DNA of 15,593 nucleotides from Proteiniphilum sp. UBA1403 (GCA_002305715.1 DBQD01000036.1:248403-263995); one strand, 5' to 3'; shown: positions 7,532 through 14,687, counted from the stretch's first letter. Made by a program: numbers and translations. The notes: generated from the letters alone by a model not told the origin.

Positions 7532-7565
7532 CAAAGATAGGAAAAATGTTTCACTTATAGGAAAA
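7532..7565 (-). promoter_or_regulatory. Promoter of the DUF3078 gene, with a 20-bp-spaced direct repeat
   Basis: On the minus strand, TATCTTTG (7539-7532) matches TAnnTTTG, and a TTTC (7563-7560) lies 20 bp upstream as an imperfect -33 box. ATAGGAAAA (plus-strand sense) occurs at 7537-7545 and again at 7557-7565, exactly 20 bp apart, so one copy touches each promoter box. The leader to the ATG is about 50 nt. Confidence 0.5.
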
Positions 7566-7625
7566 GAGAGGGGTTGTTCCCTCATTTCATTTGTAAATAA
7601 TGTTCCCAAATCAAAGAAAATAACG

Positions 7626-7633
7626 TATCTTCG
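7626..7633 (+). promoter_or_regulatory. Candidate -7 box for the lemA operon
   Basis: TATCTTCG differs at one position from TAnnTTTG and lies 35 bp before the lemA ATG. No TTTG stands at the right distance upstream (the nearest, 7590-7593, is 32 bp away), so this is tentative. Confidence 0.35.
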
Positions 7634-7668
7634 CTTTGGATTGTTATGAATATTAAAATTATTTCTCA

Positions 7669-8250
7669 ATGAAAAAAATTGCTTGCTATCTACTGCTGAT
7701 AATCGGAATAACCGCACTTACAAGTTGCCAAGGCTACAATAGAATGGTTGAAAAACAGGAATCCGTTACGGCTCAATGGGGTAATGTACAGAATGCTTAT
7801 CAGAGGAGAGCAGATCTCATCCCGAACTTGGTCAACACAGTGAAGGGATATACTTCACACGAACAGGAAACTTTTACACAGATCACCGAGGCCAGAGCCA
7901 AAGCTACACAGACTATTGTCAGCCCGGAGAATCTAACGACCGAAAGCCTGCAGGAATATCAACAGGCACAGAACCAATTGAGTCAGGCGCTAGGGAGATT
8001 GTTGATGATTCAGGAAAACTATCCGGAGTTGAAGGCAAATCAAAACTTCCTTGCACTACAGGATGAACTGGCCGGTACAGAAAACCGTATCTCGGTAGAA
8101 CGCAACAAATTCAACCAGATAGTACAGGATTACAATTCCTATATTCGCAAGTTTCCACAGGTTATTTATGCTAAATGGTTTAAATTTGACACAAAGGCCT
8201 ACTTTGAAGCAACTCCCGAAGCACAAGCCGCACCCGAAGTGGTTTTTTAA
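7669..8250 (+). CDS. lemA: LemA family lipoprotein
   Basis: A 193-residue LemA protein. A lipoprotein signal ends in LTSC (lipobox cysteine C20), so it is probably lipid-anchored in the periplasm; the mature protein starts CQGYNRMV. The family signature is clear: QWGNVQNAYQRRADLIPNLVNTVKGY (36-61), followed by long helices and the end motif RKFPQVIYAKWFKF. Length is typical. LemA proteins form a helical bundle; their function is not settled, but lemA is often adjacent to genes for secreted TPM-domain proteins with Gly-rich tails, as here. The next gene starts 6 bases after the stop. Confidence 0.93.
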   Translation: MKKIACYLLLIIGITALTSCQGYNRMVEKQESVTAQWGNVQNAYQRRADLIPNLVNTVKGYTSHEQETFTQITEARAKATQTIVSPENLTTESLQEYQQAQNQLSQALGRLLMIQENYPELKANQNFLALQDELAGTENRISVERNKFNQIVQDYNSYIRKFPQVIYAKWFKFDTKAYFEATPEAQAAPEVVF

Positions 8251-8256
8251 ATTACG

Positions 8257-8676
8257 ATGCTGCAAAAAGAAGAACTAAATTATATATCGGAATCTATTAA
8301 GCGCGCCGAAAGTCACACCTCCGGTGAAATAAGAGTGTGTGTGACTAAACATTGCAAAGGTGACCCATTGGAAGCGGCTTGGAAGAAATTCAAGCAGCTG
8401 AAGATGGATGCGACCCAGCAACGGAATGGTGTGCTTATTTATGTGTCGCCGGCCGACCATAAGTCCGCCATTGTAGGTGACAAAGGGATTCGCGATGTCG
8501 CACGGGAGGATTTCTGGGAAGATACACTACAGGAAATGCTCTCGTTTTTCAGAAAAGAACGCATTGCCGAGGGAATCTCAAAGGGTGTGGAGAAAGTGGG
8601 AGAACTGCTAAAGAATCAGTTCCCGGTTATAGAAAACGATGTAAATGAACTTGGAGATGAAGTTATTCTGGAATAG
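8257..8676 (+). CDS. Small TPM-domain protein without signal peptide
   Basis: A 139-residue protein consisting almost only of a TPM domain (the fold of the YgcG N-terminal domain; named after TLP18.3, Psb32 and MOLO-1). Visible signs: TSGEIRVCV (21-29), RNGVLIYVSPADHKSAIVGDKGI (56-78), and a helical C-terminus (GISKGVEKVGELLKNQFP). It has neither signal peptide nor membrane segment, so a cytoplasmic location is likely. It sits between lemA (6-bp gap) and the larger exported TPM gene, which starts about 30 bases before this gene's stop. Such short TPM genes next to lemA are known in Bacteroidota; molecular activity is unknown. Confidence 0.85.
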   Translation: MLQKEELNYISESIKRAESHTSGEIRVCVTKHCKGDPLEAAWKKFKQLKMDATQQRNGVLIYVSPADHKSAIVGDKGIRDVAREDFWEDTLQEMLSFFRKERIAEGISKGVEKVGELLKNQFPVIENDVNELGDEVILE

Positions 8677-9466
8677 TAAAACAGTGTTGTTCGTGCTCAC
8701 ACTGCTTTCTATGGCGAGTGTGAAGGCGCAGGATATACCTGCGCCAATGATGCCGTATAGATTGGTGAACGATTTTGCAGGTTTGTTTTCAGCATCAGAG
8801 AATGCAGCTCTCGAACAAAAACTGTTGGCATACAACGACTCAACCTCAACACAGATATATGTGGTAACGGTAAACGACCTGGGTGGCTACCCTCCATCGG
8901 ACTACGCCTTCCGCCTTGGAGAAGAATGGGGTATTGGCCAAAGGAGCAAAGACAACGGTGCTGTTATTCTTATTAAACCCAAAAGAGGCAGTAGTCGGGG
9001 GCAAGCATTTATAGCCACTGGCTATGGTCTGGAAACTCGTATCAACGACGCATTTGCCGGACGCATTGTCCGCAACGAAATGATCCCCTACTTCATGGAG
9101 GATGATTATTTTGGCGGTGTGAATGCGGCTGTGGACTCCATGATTGAACGGTTGTCGGGTGAGTTCGATGCAGAGGATGAGAAAGAAGGTGGCAATCCCG
9201 TGATGGGAATTGTTATTCTCATTATTATTATTGCACTAGTTATCATCCTTTTTAGCAAAGGAGGCGATCAGCATATAGGTGGTAGTGGGAACCGCAGAAG
9301 CACTTTTCCTCCCATATTTTTTCCACCTATGATGGGTGGTGGACACAAAGGGGGAGGATTCGGAAGCGGTGGTTTTGGCGGTTTCGGCGGCGGTGGCTTC
9401 GGTGGTGGTTTTGGTGGTGGCGGTGGCGGTCGCTTCGGCGGTGGTGGTGCTGGTGGTAGTTGGTAG
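8645..9466 (+). CDS. Exported, membrane-anchored TPM-domain protein with Gly-rich tail (YgcG-like)
   Basis: A protein of 273 residues. In order: signal peptide (to about A28, VKA-QD), TPM domain (about 38-172) with VNDFAGLFS, DNGAVILI and FIATGYGLE, an acidic linker, one hydrophobic helix (about 186-203, MGIVILIIIIALVIILF), then a tail of about 40 residues of GGGFGG-type repeats ending AGGSW. That ending is typical of YgcG-like proteins. The TPM domain should lie in the periplasm; the tail side depends on whether the helix spans the membrane. An ATG at 8657 (MKLFWNSK) is an equally good start. It overlaps the small TPM gene by 32 or 20 bases. TPM domains have been linked to phosphatase activity in the plant thylakoid protein TLP18.3; the role here is unknown. 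Confidence 0.9.
   Translation: MNLEMKLFWNSKTVLFVLTLLSMASVKAQDIPAPMMPYRLVNDFAGLFSASENAALEQKLLAYNDSTSTQIYVVTVNDLGGYPPSDYAFRLGEEWGIGQRSKDNGAVILIKPKRGSSRGQAFIATGYGLETRINDAFAGRIVRNEMIPYFMEDDYFGGVNAAVDSMIERLSGEFDAEDEKEGGNPVMGIVILIIIIALVIILFSKGGDQHIGGSGNRRSTFPPIFFPPMMGGGHKGGGFGSGGFGGFGGGGFGGGFGGGGGGRFGGGGAGGSW
9340..9463 (+). repeat. Low-complexity GGN coding repeat
   Basis: The Gly-rich tail of the TPM protein is encoded by runs of GGN codons alternating with TTC/TTT, giving a G-rich plus strand. It could cause slippage or assembly errors, and its antisense strand produces a spurious Pro-rich reading frame. Confidence 0.7.
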
Positions 9467-9471
9467 AATAT

Positions 9472-10386
9472 ATGCAAAATAGGTTAATTACTATAGTAGG
9501 CCCCACGGCATCCGGTAAAACATCCTTCGCTGTACGGTTAGCTCATCTACTGGAAGCTGAAATAATCAGTGCCGATTCGCGGCAAATATATCGAGGTATG
9601 GATATCGGCACGGGGAAGGATCTCTCCGAATACAGAGTTGGAGACAAAGCTATCCCCTATCACATGATCGATATTAGGGATGCGGGTGAAAAATATACAC
9701 TTTTCGATTATCAGCATGATTTTCATGCAGTACTGCAACGTATACAATCTAGAAACAAGAGAGCGATCTTGTGTGGTGGAACAGGTCTTTATGTTGAGTC
9801 GGTACTAAAAGGTTATCATTTGCCAGATGTTCCCATCAATGCTGAATTGCGAAAATCGCTCGAGGGTAAGTCGTTACAGGAGCTGGCAGAGATACTCCAA
9901 AGTTATCGTAAACTACACAATACCACCGATATAGATACTGAACAAAGAGCAATCCGAGCAATAGAGATTGCCAGTTATCAAGCCAATCAGTCGGTTTCAG
10001 AGACCAGTTTCCCTCCACTTAAGAGCTGTGTATTGGGACTGATGATTGATCGTGATTTGCGACGTGCAAAAATTACAAGGCGATTGAAAGCGCGATTGCA
10101 AGAGGGCATGATTGAAGAAGTGAAGGGCCTCCTTGAAGCGGGTATCTCAGCTGACGACCTGATCTACTACGGCTTGGAATATAAGTATGTGACATTGCAT
10201 GTTATTGGCGAACTCAGTTTCGAAGCAATGTATACAAAGCTTGAAATTGCTATTCATCAGTTTGCAAAAAGACAAATGACCTGGTTCCGAGGGATGGAGC
10301 GTCGTGGTATACCCATCCACTGGATTGATGCCTCGCTACCGGAGGATCAAAAGATAGAAGCCGCACTTTCTTATTTGAATAGATGA
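9472..10386 (+). CDS. miaA: tRNA dimethylallyltransferase, divergent type
   Basis: A 304-residue MiaA family enzyme, which transfers dimethylallyl to A37 N6 of UNN-decoding tRNAs, in the cytoplasm. Motifs: P-loop GPTASGKTS (10-18), SADSRQIYRGMDIGTGK (33-49) with the general-base aspartate D35, GGTGLYVES (102-110), and RQMTWFR (267-273). It is diverged from the standard Bacteroides MiaA I recall: DIGTGKDL replaces the DIGTAKP-type motif, the DP-x-x-A segment before the RAIRAIEI helix is HNTTDID, and the conserved GYKE is GLEYK. The start is ATG 9472; a TTG at 9460 would overlap the previous gene. It follows the TPM gene by 5 bases. A second, canonical miaA elsewhere in the genome is likely but cannot be seen here. 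Confidence 0.87.
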   Translation: MQNRLITIVGPTASGKTSFAVRLAHLLEAEIISADSRQIYRGMDIGTGKDLSEYRVGDKAIPYHMIDIRDAGEKYTLFDYQHDFHAVLQRIQSRNKRAILCGGTGLYVESVLKGYHLPDVPINAELRKSLEGKSLQELAEILQSYRKLHNTTDIDTEQRAIRAIEIASYQANQSVSETSFPPLKSCVLGLMIDRDLRRAKITRRLKARLQEGMIEEVKGLLEAGISADDLIYYGLEYKYVTLHVIGELSFEAMYTKLEIAIHQFAKRQMTWFRGMERRGIPIHWIDASLPEDQKIEAALSYLNR

Positions 10387-10406
10387 GGTATTCTACAAAA
10401 AAATCG

Positions 10407-10414
10407 TAAATTTG
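10407..10414 (+). promoter_or_regulatory. -7 box of a lysA promoter
   Basis: TAAATTTG matches TAnnTTTG exactly and lies 20 bases after the miaA stop. The nearest TTTG upstream (10374-10377, inside miaA) is 29 bp away, too far for a standard -33 box. The predicted leader to the lysA ATG is about 60 nt. Confidence 0.5.
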
Positions 10415-10481
10415 CCCCGAAGTCCATTTGACTTACATGTTGGATTATGTTCCACTTATTGCATTAATTATCTCACCCCCC

Positions 10482-11639
10482 ATGATAAAAGGTATCTTTC
10501 CTACTGAAAAGTTCCAACATATCGAAACACCCTTCTACTGGTACGATATGGATTTGTTGCGTGAAACGCTCAACGTCATTCGCAACGAATGTGGTAATAA
10601 ACCATTTCACGTGCATTATGCCATTAAAGCAAATGCCAATCCTGTCATCTTGAAGGAGATCGCCTCCTACGGATTTGGCGCAGATTGTGTAAGTGGCAAC
10701 GAAATTTTGCGAGCCCTTGAGTGTGGCTTCAAGCCCGACAAGATTGCTTTTGCCGGAGTAGGAAAAACAGATAAGGAAATAGGCATTGGACTCGATCACG
10801 ATATTTTCTGCTTTAATGTGGAGTCGATTCCCGAACTTGAAGTTCTCAACTCATTGGCGAAGGAGCGCAACAGGAAAGCTCGAGTCGCACTGCGTATTAA
10901 TCCCAATGTGGATGCACATACCCACAAATACATCACCACCGGACTAAACGAGAACAAGTTTGGTATCAATGAACAGGACCTACCTGCGATATTGCAAATA
11001 TTTCGAAACTCTACGCACATTGAACTGATTGGAATGCACTTCCACATTGGTTCTCAAATAACCGATTTATCTTCATTCGAAGATCTCTGCGTGAAGGCAA
11101 CTGAGCTGCAGGAATGGTTCAACCAACAGGGTATAATGCTGCCCGTAATTAATGTAGGAGGAGGATTGGGTATCAATTACCAACACCCCAATCATTGTCC
11201 GATTGCAGATTTTGAATCCTACTTCCGACTTTTTGAGAAATACCTCAAACTGCAGGATAACCAGACACTCCATTTTGAATTGGGTCGTTCTGTGGTTGCA
11301 CCATGTGGCTCATTGATTACTCGAGTGGTTTATGTGAAGGAGGGGTTGGAAAAGAATTTCCTGATTGTGGATGCAGGAATGACCGATTTAATTCGTCCCG
11401 CCTTGTATCAGGCATTTCATCATATCGAAAATATCAGTTCCGATTTGAACTACCAACCCTACGATGTGGTGGGTCCGATATGTGAGTCGAGCGATGTATT
11501 TGGTCATGAACGTTTGCTAAATACATCAAAACGTGGAGACCTCATTGCTATCCGATCTGCAGGTGCTTATGGTGAAACGATGGTCTCACAATATAATTGC
11601 CGAGAGAAACCTGCTTCTTATTTCTCCGATCATATCTAA
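10482..11639 (+). CDS. lysA: Diaminopimelate decarboxylase
   Basis: A 385-residue fold-type III PLP enzyme that decarboxylates meso-diaminopimelate to L-lysine, the last step of lysine synthesis, in the cytoplasm. Motifs: YAIKAN with the PLP lysine K49, HFHIGSQ (186-192), the phosphate-binding VGGGLGINY (225-233), ELGR (266-269), CESSDVFG (334-341) with C334 contributed across the dimer, and SAGAYG (359-364). It reads like Bacteroides LysA throughout. I chose ATG 10482 (MIKGIFPTEKF), because an upstream TTG at 10428 adds a hydrophobic 18-residue stretch not found in the family and lies inside the predicted leader. No lysC lies next to it. The glycosyltransferase gene follows after 10 bases. 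Confidence 0.95.
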   Translation: MIKGIFPTEKFQHIETPFYWYDMDLLRETLNVIRNECGNKPFHVHYAIKANANPVILKEIASYGFGADCVSGNEILRALECGFKPDKIAFAGVGKTDKEIGIGLDHDIFCFNVESIPELEVLNSLAKERNRKARVALRINPNVDAHTHKYITTGLNENKFGINEQDLPAILQIFRNSTHIELIGMHFHIGSQITDLSSFEDLCVKATELQEWFNQQGIMLPVINVGGGLGINYQHPNHCPIADFESYFRLFEKYLKLQDNQTLHFELGRSVVAPCGSLITRVVYVKEGLEKNFLIVDAGMTDLIRPALYQAFHHIENISSDLNYQPYDVVGPICESSDVFGHERLLNTSKRGDLIAIRSAGAYGETMVSQYNCREKPASYFSDHI

Positions 11640-11649
11640 ATTGTTTTGA

Positions 11650-12822
11650 ATGCTAACTTCTTATATTGAATCGCTTTTACTTGTCGACTGGATTCTGGCA
11701 GGTACCCTACTTTTCTTTTTTCTTGTACAACTGTTCTTTTATCTATTTTTGTATAATAAGCCGGCTGCATATGAGAAGAAACAAAAAGCGACTTCGGTCG
11801 ATGGTAAAGAGCTACCCGGAATTTCTGTCATCATTACATCTAAAAATAACTCGGAAGAACTTGAAAAGAACCTTCCGTTTATCCTTGAACAGGAGTACCC
11901 TCATTTTGAGGTGATCGTGGTAAACTGCGGCTCAACTGATGAAACTGACATGGTGTTGAAAGCTGCAGAATTAAAATACCCGAACCTTTACCATACATTT
12001 GTACCAGCAGAGGCTGATATCATTAACGAAAAAAAGTTAGCTCTTACATTGGCAATTAAAGCAGCCAAGTATGACTTGCTACTCTTTACCGAAGCTTTTT
12101 GTAAGCCTTGCACACCAAAATGGATAGAATCATATGGAATAGAGTTTAACAAGGGGCGCGACATTATACTGGGATTCAACAAAATAAATATTCCAAAGAG
12201 AGTTCCTTCACGCAAGTTTATCCTCTATGATAATCTGTTGCACCATCTAAAATTTTTGTCGATGGCCATCTTGCACAAGCCTTTCATGGGAATTGGGCGT
12301 AACATGGCGTATAAAAAGGAATTCTTTTTTAATACCAAAGGGTTTTCCTCAATACTTCATATTGATGGAGGAGAGGATGATCTGTATTTGAATAGAATTG
12401 CACCTGGAACAAATACCGGTGTTGTTCTTTCACCTGACAGTTTGACAGAGACATCAGGTGTAAGCAATTTCTTCATTTGGAGGTCATTGAAGTCGAAATA
12501 CCTTTATACAAAACAATTTTATAAAGGTTTTTCAGCTCACATATTTGGGTGGGAATCATTTTCAAAGTATTGCTTCTATGCAGCCCTTTCGGGCTGTGTG
12601 GTTCGGGGCATTGTAACACCTGTATATCCACTTCTAGCCGTGGCGCTGCTATTATTCATGGTCCGCTTTGTGATTCAAATTGTTGTAATCAACCGTAACA
12701 GCAAACTGTTCGATGGTGTCACATACCACCTCCAATTGATACCTTTCGACCTTTTTCAACCCTTCAACAACTTCCGTTTCCGTCGTTATGCAAACAGAAG
12801 ATACAATCTTAGAAGGTATTAA
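11650..12822 (+). CDS. Membrane-bound family-2 glycosyltransferase
   Basis: A 390-residue protein: an N-terminal membrane helix (about 13-35), a cytoplasmic GT-A catalytic domain (about 57-290) and one or two C-terminal hydrophobic segments (about 308-347), ending in a very basic tail (NFRFRRYANRRYNLRRY). GT2 signs: PGISVIITSKNN (56-67), the nucleotide-sugar stretch FEVIVVNCGSTDET (86-99), and GGEDDLYLNR (240-249), whose ED is the likely catalytic base. Two conserved acidic positions are altered: VNDGS is VNCGS (C93), and the DxD-like motif is TEAF (147-150). From memory, close Bacteroidales homologues also have TEA at that place. Acceptor and donor are unknown; envelope or capsular polysaccharide is a reasonable guess. 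It lies 10 bases after lysA and is probably cotranscribed. Confidence 0.88.
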   Translation: MLTSYIESLLLVDWILAGTLLFFFLVQLFFYLFLYNKPAAYEKKQKATSVDGKELPGISVIITSKNNSEELEKNLPFILEQEYPHFEVIVVNCGSTDETDMVLKAAELKYPNLYHTFVPAEADIINEKKLALTLAIKAAKYDLLLFTEAFCKPCTPKWIESYGIEFNKGRDIILGFNKINIPKRVPSRKFILYDNLLHHLKFLSMAILHKPFMGIGRNMAYKKEFFFNTKGFSSILHIDGGEDDLYLNRIAPGTNTGVVLSPDSLTETSGVSNFFIWRSLKSKYLYTKQFYKGFSAHIFGWESFSKYCFYAALSGCVVRGIVTPVYPLLAVALLLFMVRFVIQIVVINRNSKLFDGVTYHLQLIPFDLFQPFNNFRFRRYANRRYNLRRY

Positions 12823-12880
12823 AGGTAATGAATATCCGCCATTCTGTCTGGTTTAATGCAGTAAAAACGAAGCAAGTGGG

Positions 12881-12923
12881 TTAAATGGGGTTAATCGCTC
12901 TTCTGTTCCGTTAAAAGTGTTAA
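12881..12923. repeat. Phased TTAA-containing repeats upstream of htrA
   Basis: TTAA occurs at 12881, 12891, 12911 and 12920, each preceded by a G- or T/G-rich step (GGG-TTAAA, GGGG-TTAA, CCG-TTAAAAGTG, TG-TTAAAAAGTG). Spacings are 10, 20 and 9 bp, close to whole helical turns. The block lies 42-84 bp before the htrA -7 box, a usual place for activator binding. Confidence 0.4.
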
Positions 12924-12964
12924 AAAGTGTCCATTTCGGCCAAACAGATGCACATTTTTTGCCC

Positions 12965-12972
12965 TATATTTG
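12965..12972 (+). promoter_or_regulatory. -7 box of the htrA promoter
   Basis: TATATTTG is an exact TAnnTTTG match 33 bp before the htrA ATG. No good TTTG stands about 20 bp upstream, so the promoter may depend on an activator. Confidence 0.5.
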
Positions 12973-13005
12973 CTATATTTAGTCAGAACAACTAATACAA
13001 AAGGT

Positions 13006-14526
13006 ATGAATACAAGTAAAATAAAAAACATTCTCTTCATCGTATTGATAGCGGTATTGAGTTCTGTTGTTACCATGTTAGGATACGATGTCATCAGTAA
13101 AAAAGGAAAAACAATAAGTGGAACTACTTCTCCTGCTGTCTCCGAGGAGATGGGTGCATATGCTAACTCATTTAATCAGGATAAGAATTTGGTGCTGACA
13201 AACCTTACCACTAGTGAAGGATATCCCGATTTCACAGAGGCGGCAGCAAAGTCGGTTGATGGTGTGGTACACGTAAAGACCAAGACCATCAGTCAACAAC
13301 AGTATATAAATCCCTTCGATTTCTTCTTCGGTTTTGGTGATCGTACACCACAACCACGTGAGCAAGTGGGCTTCGGATCAGGGGTTATTATCTCGAAAGA
13401 TGGATACATCATTACCAATAACCATGTGGTGGAAAATGCGACAGAAGTATCTGTCTCATTGAATGATAACCGTGAGTTTACGGCCAAAGTTGTCGGTACG
13501 GACAAAATGAGCGATATTGCGTTGCTAAAGATTGAGGGTGACGACTTCCCCTATCTCACATTTGGCAACTCCGATGCACTACAAGTTGGTGAGTGGGTGC
13601 TGGCTGTTGGGAACCCATTTAATCTGACTTCAACTGTTACCGCAGGTATAGTGAGTGCAAAGAATAGAGGAAACGTTATGGGCGGCGGACTTGGCATCCA
13701 ATCGTTTATTCAAATTGATGCTGCGGTGAATCCGGGAAATAGTGGTGGTGCACTGGTTAATACACGAGGTGAGCTTGTGGGAATCAATACAGCCATCTAT
13801 TCACAAACAGGTAATTTTGCCGGCTATGCGTTTGCAGTACCTATCTCCATTGCCGGAAAAATTGCGGCAGACTTAAAGGAATTTGGAGCAGTACAACGTG
13901 CTGTATTGGGGATACATGTACCTAATATAGAGAATATCCGTCGCGAAAATCCCGATAGAGCGCGTGAGCTATCACAAATTAAAGGTGTATTGGTAGAGGA
14001 ATTTGCGGAACGAAGTGCTGCCAAGGCCGCTGGTGTGCAGAAGGGAGATGTGCTGACTGCCATCAACAATGTACCAATACGTAATTTTGCAGAATTGCAA
14101 AGCCAACTTAACAGATACCGTCCCGGTGATAAGATTAGTGTGACTGTTGACCGTAACGGCAGCAGCAAGACATTTAACGTGGAACTTAAAAACGACGAAG
14201 GAAATACTGAAATCACACGCAGTGTAGATGCAATGGGCAAATTGGGTGCGACCTTCCGTCCTTTGAATGATAGCACGAAAAACAAGCTGGGCATTTCAAG
14301 CGGTATAGAAGTGATGAGCGTGGAAAACAACGGCCTCTTTAAAAAGAATAACATAAACAAAGGATTCATTATCATGCGAATCAACAATACACCTGTCAAT
14401 AGCGAGGATGATATTGCCAAAATAGTCTCCGCAACGAACAGTCGACAGGACAAAGTACTATTGATTGCAGGATTTTATCCGAATGGTAGAACACAGTACA
14501 TTGCGATCGACCTGACAACAAACTAA
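13006..14526 (+). CDS. degQ: HtrA/DegQ-type periplasmic serine protease with two PDZ domains
   Basis: A 506-residue HtrA protease/chaperone that degrades or refolds damaged envelope proteins. In order: an N-terminal signal or anchor helix (about 7-27), trypsin-like protease domain (about 75-285) with the triad H140 (TNNHVV), D170 (MSDIALLKI) and S246 (NPGNSGGAL), a PDZ1 domain (about 305-395) and a PDZ2 domain (about 410-505, more diverged). An LA-loop-like insertion lies around 95-120 (YINPFDFFFGFGD). All catalytic residues are intact. I chose ATG 13006; an upstream TTG at 12970 lies in the -7 box. DegP and DegQ cannot be told apart here, so the symbol is tentative. It is probably monocistronic, with stem-loops after the stop and rpoD behind. 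Confidence 0.94.
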   Translation: MNTSKIKNILFIVLIAVLSSVVTMLGYDVISKKGKTISGTTSPAVSEEMGAYANSFNQDKNLVLTNLTTSEGYPDFTEAAAKSVDGVVHVKTKTISQQQYINPFDFFFGFGDRTPQPREQVGFGSGVIISKDGYIITNNHVVENATEVSVSLNDNREFTAKVVGTDKMSDIALLKIEGDDFPYLTFGNSDALQVGEWVLAVGNPFNLTSTVTAGIVSAKNRGNVMGGGLGIQSFIQIDAAVNPGNSGGALVNTRGELVGINTAIYSQTGNFAGYAFAVPISIAGKIAADLKEFGAVQRAVLGIHVPNIENIRRENPDRARELSQIKGVLVEEFAERSAAKAAGVQKGDVLTAINNVPIRNFAELQSQLNRYRPGDKISVTVDRNGSSKTFNVELKNDEGNTEITRSVDAMGKLGATFRPLNDSTKNKLGISSGIEVMSVENNGLFKKNNINKGFIIMRINNTPVNSEDDIAKIVSATNSRQDKVLLIAGFYPNGRTQYIAIDLTTN

Positions 14527-14555
14527 AAATGTGTAGTTAAGTAACGTTAATTATC

Positions 14556-14593
14556 CTTTTTTAGGTAACAAAAAAGACCTTCACGGTGTTTCT
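14556..14593 (+). terminator. Imperfect stem-loops just after htrA
   Basis: CTTTTTT (14556-14562) can pair with AAAAAAG (14570-14576). Alternatively AAAGACC-TTCAC-GGTGTTT (14573-14591) forms an interrupted stem followed by a short pyrimidine stretch. They are mutually exclusive weak hairpins and the likely start of the htrA 3' end region. Confidence 0.3.
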
Positions 14594-14634
14594 ATAGCAA
14601 AGGAATCTGGCATTATGTCGAATTCCTTTGCTAT
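14594..14634. repeat. 13-bp perfect inverted repeat between htrA and rpoD
   Basis: ATAGCAAAGGAAT (14594-14606) is repeated as ATTCCTTTGCTAT (14622-14634) around a 15-nt loop. In RNA it is a strong hairpin in the htrA 3' UTR. No U-run follows directly (GTATTTGAC), but six Ts occur 18 nt later. Confidence 0.75.
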
Positions 14635-14639
14635 GTATT

Positions 14640-14658
14640 TGACTAAAAGTCATTTTTT
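14640..14658 (+). terminator. Short stem plus T-run, candidate htrA terminator
   Basis: TGACT (14640-14644), loop AAA, AGTCA (14648-14652) and then six Ts (14653-14658). The form is that of an intrinsic terminator, but the stem has only 5 bp. The T-run overlaps the -33 box of the rpoD promoter. Confidence 0.4.
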
Positions 14659-14687
14659 GTCAGTATAACGATTTTTTTGTACTTTTG
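14656..14687 (+). promoter_or_regulatory. Strong rpoD promoter
   Basis: TTTG (14656-14659), a 20-bp spacer and TACTTTTG (14680-14687) give a near-ideal Bacteroidetes housekeeping promoter. The expected start is near 14694, leaving a leader of about 44 nt. The gene itself encodes the sigma factor that would recognise this promoter, so autoregulation is likely. Confidence 0.75.

Noticed and set aside
7568..7583. GAGGG/CCCTC 5-bp hairpin in the DUF3078-lemA gap
   Set aside because: The stem is short, without a U-run and not positioned as a terminator for any gene, since both neighbours diverge from it.
9268..9477. Proline-rich minus-strand reading frame
   Set aside because: It is the antisense of the GGN-repeat tail of the TPM protein and not an independent gene.
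10428..10481. Hydrophobic 18-residue extension of LysA from a TTG start
   Set aside because: LysA is cytoplasmic and family members begin near the MIKGIFP-like segment. The TTG lies close to the predicted transcription start and looks like leader sequence.
10415..10481. Possible lysine riboswitch before lysA
   Set aside because: The leader is only about 60 nt, far shorter than the roughly 170-nt lysine riboswitch, and no matching stems are seen.
13824..14453. 209-codon reading frame antisense to htrA
   Set aside because: It is a Ser/Leu-rich shadow of the well-conserved HtrA frame, with no promoter or motif of its own.
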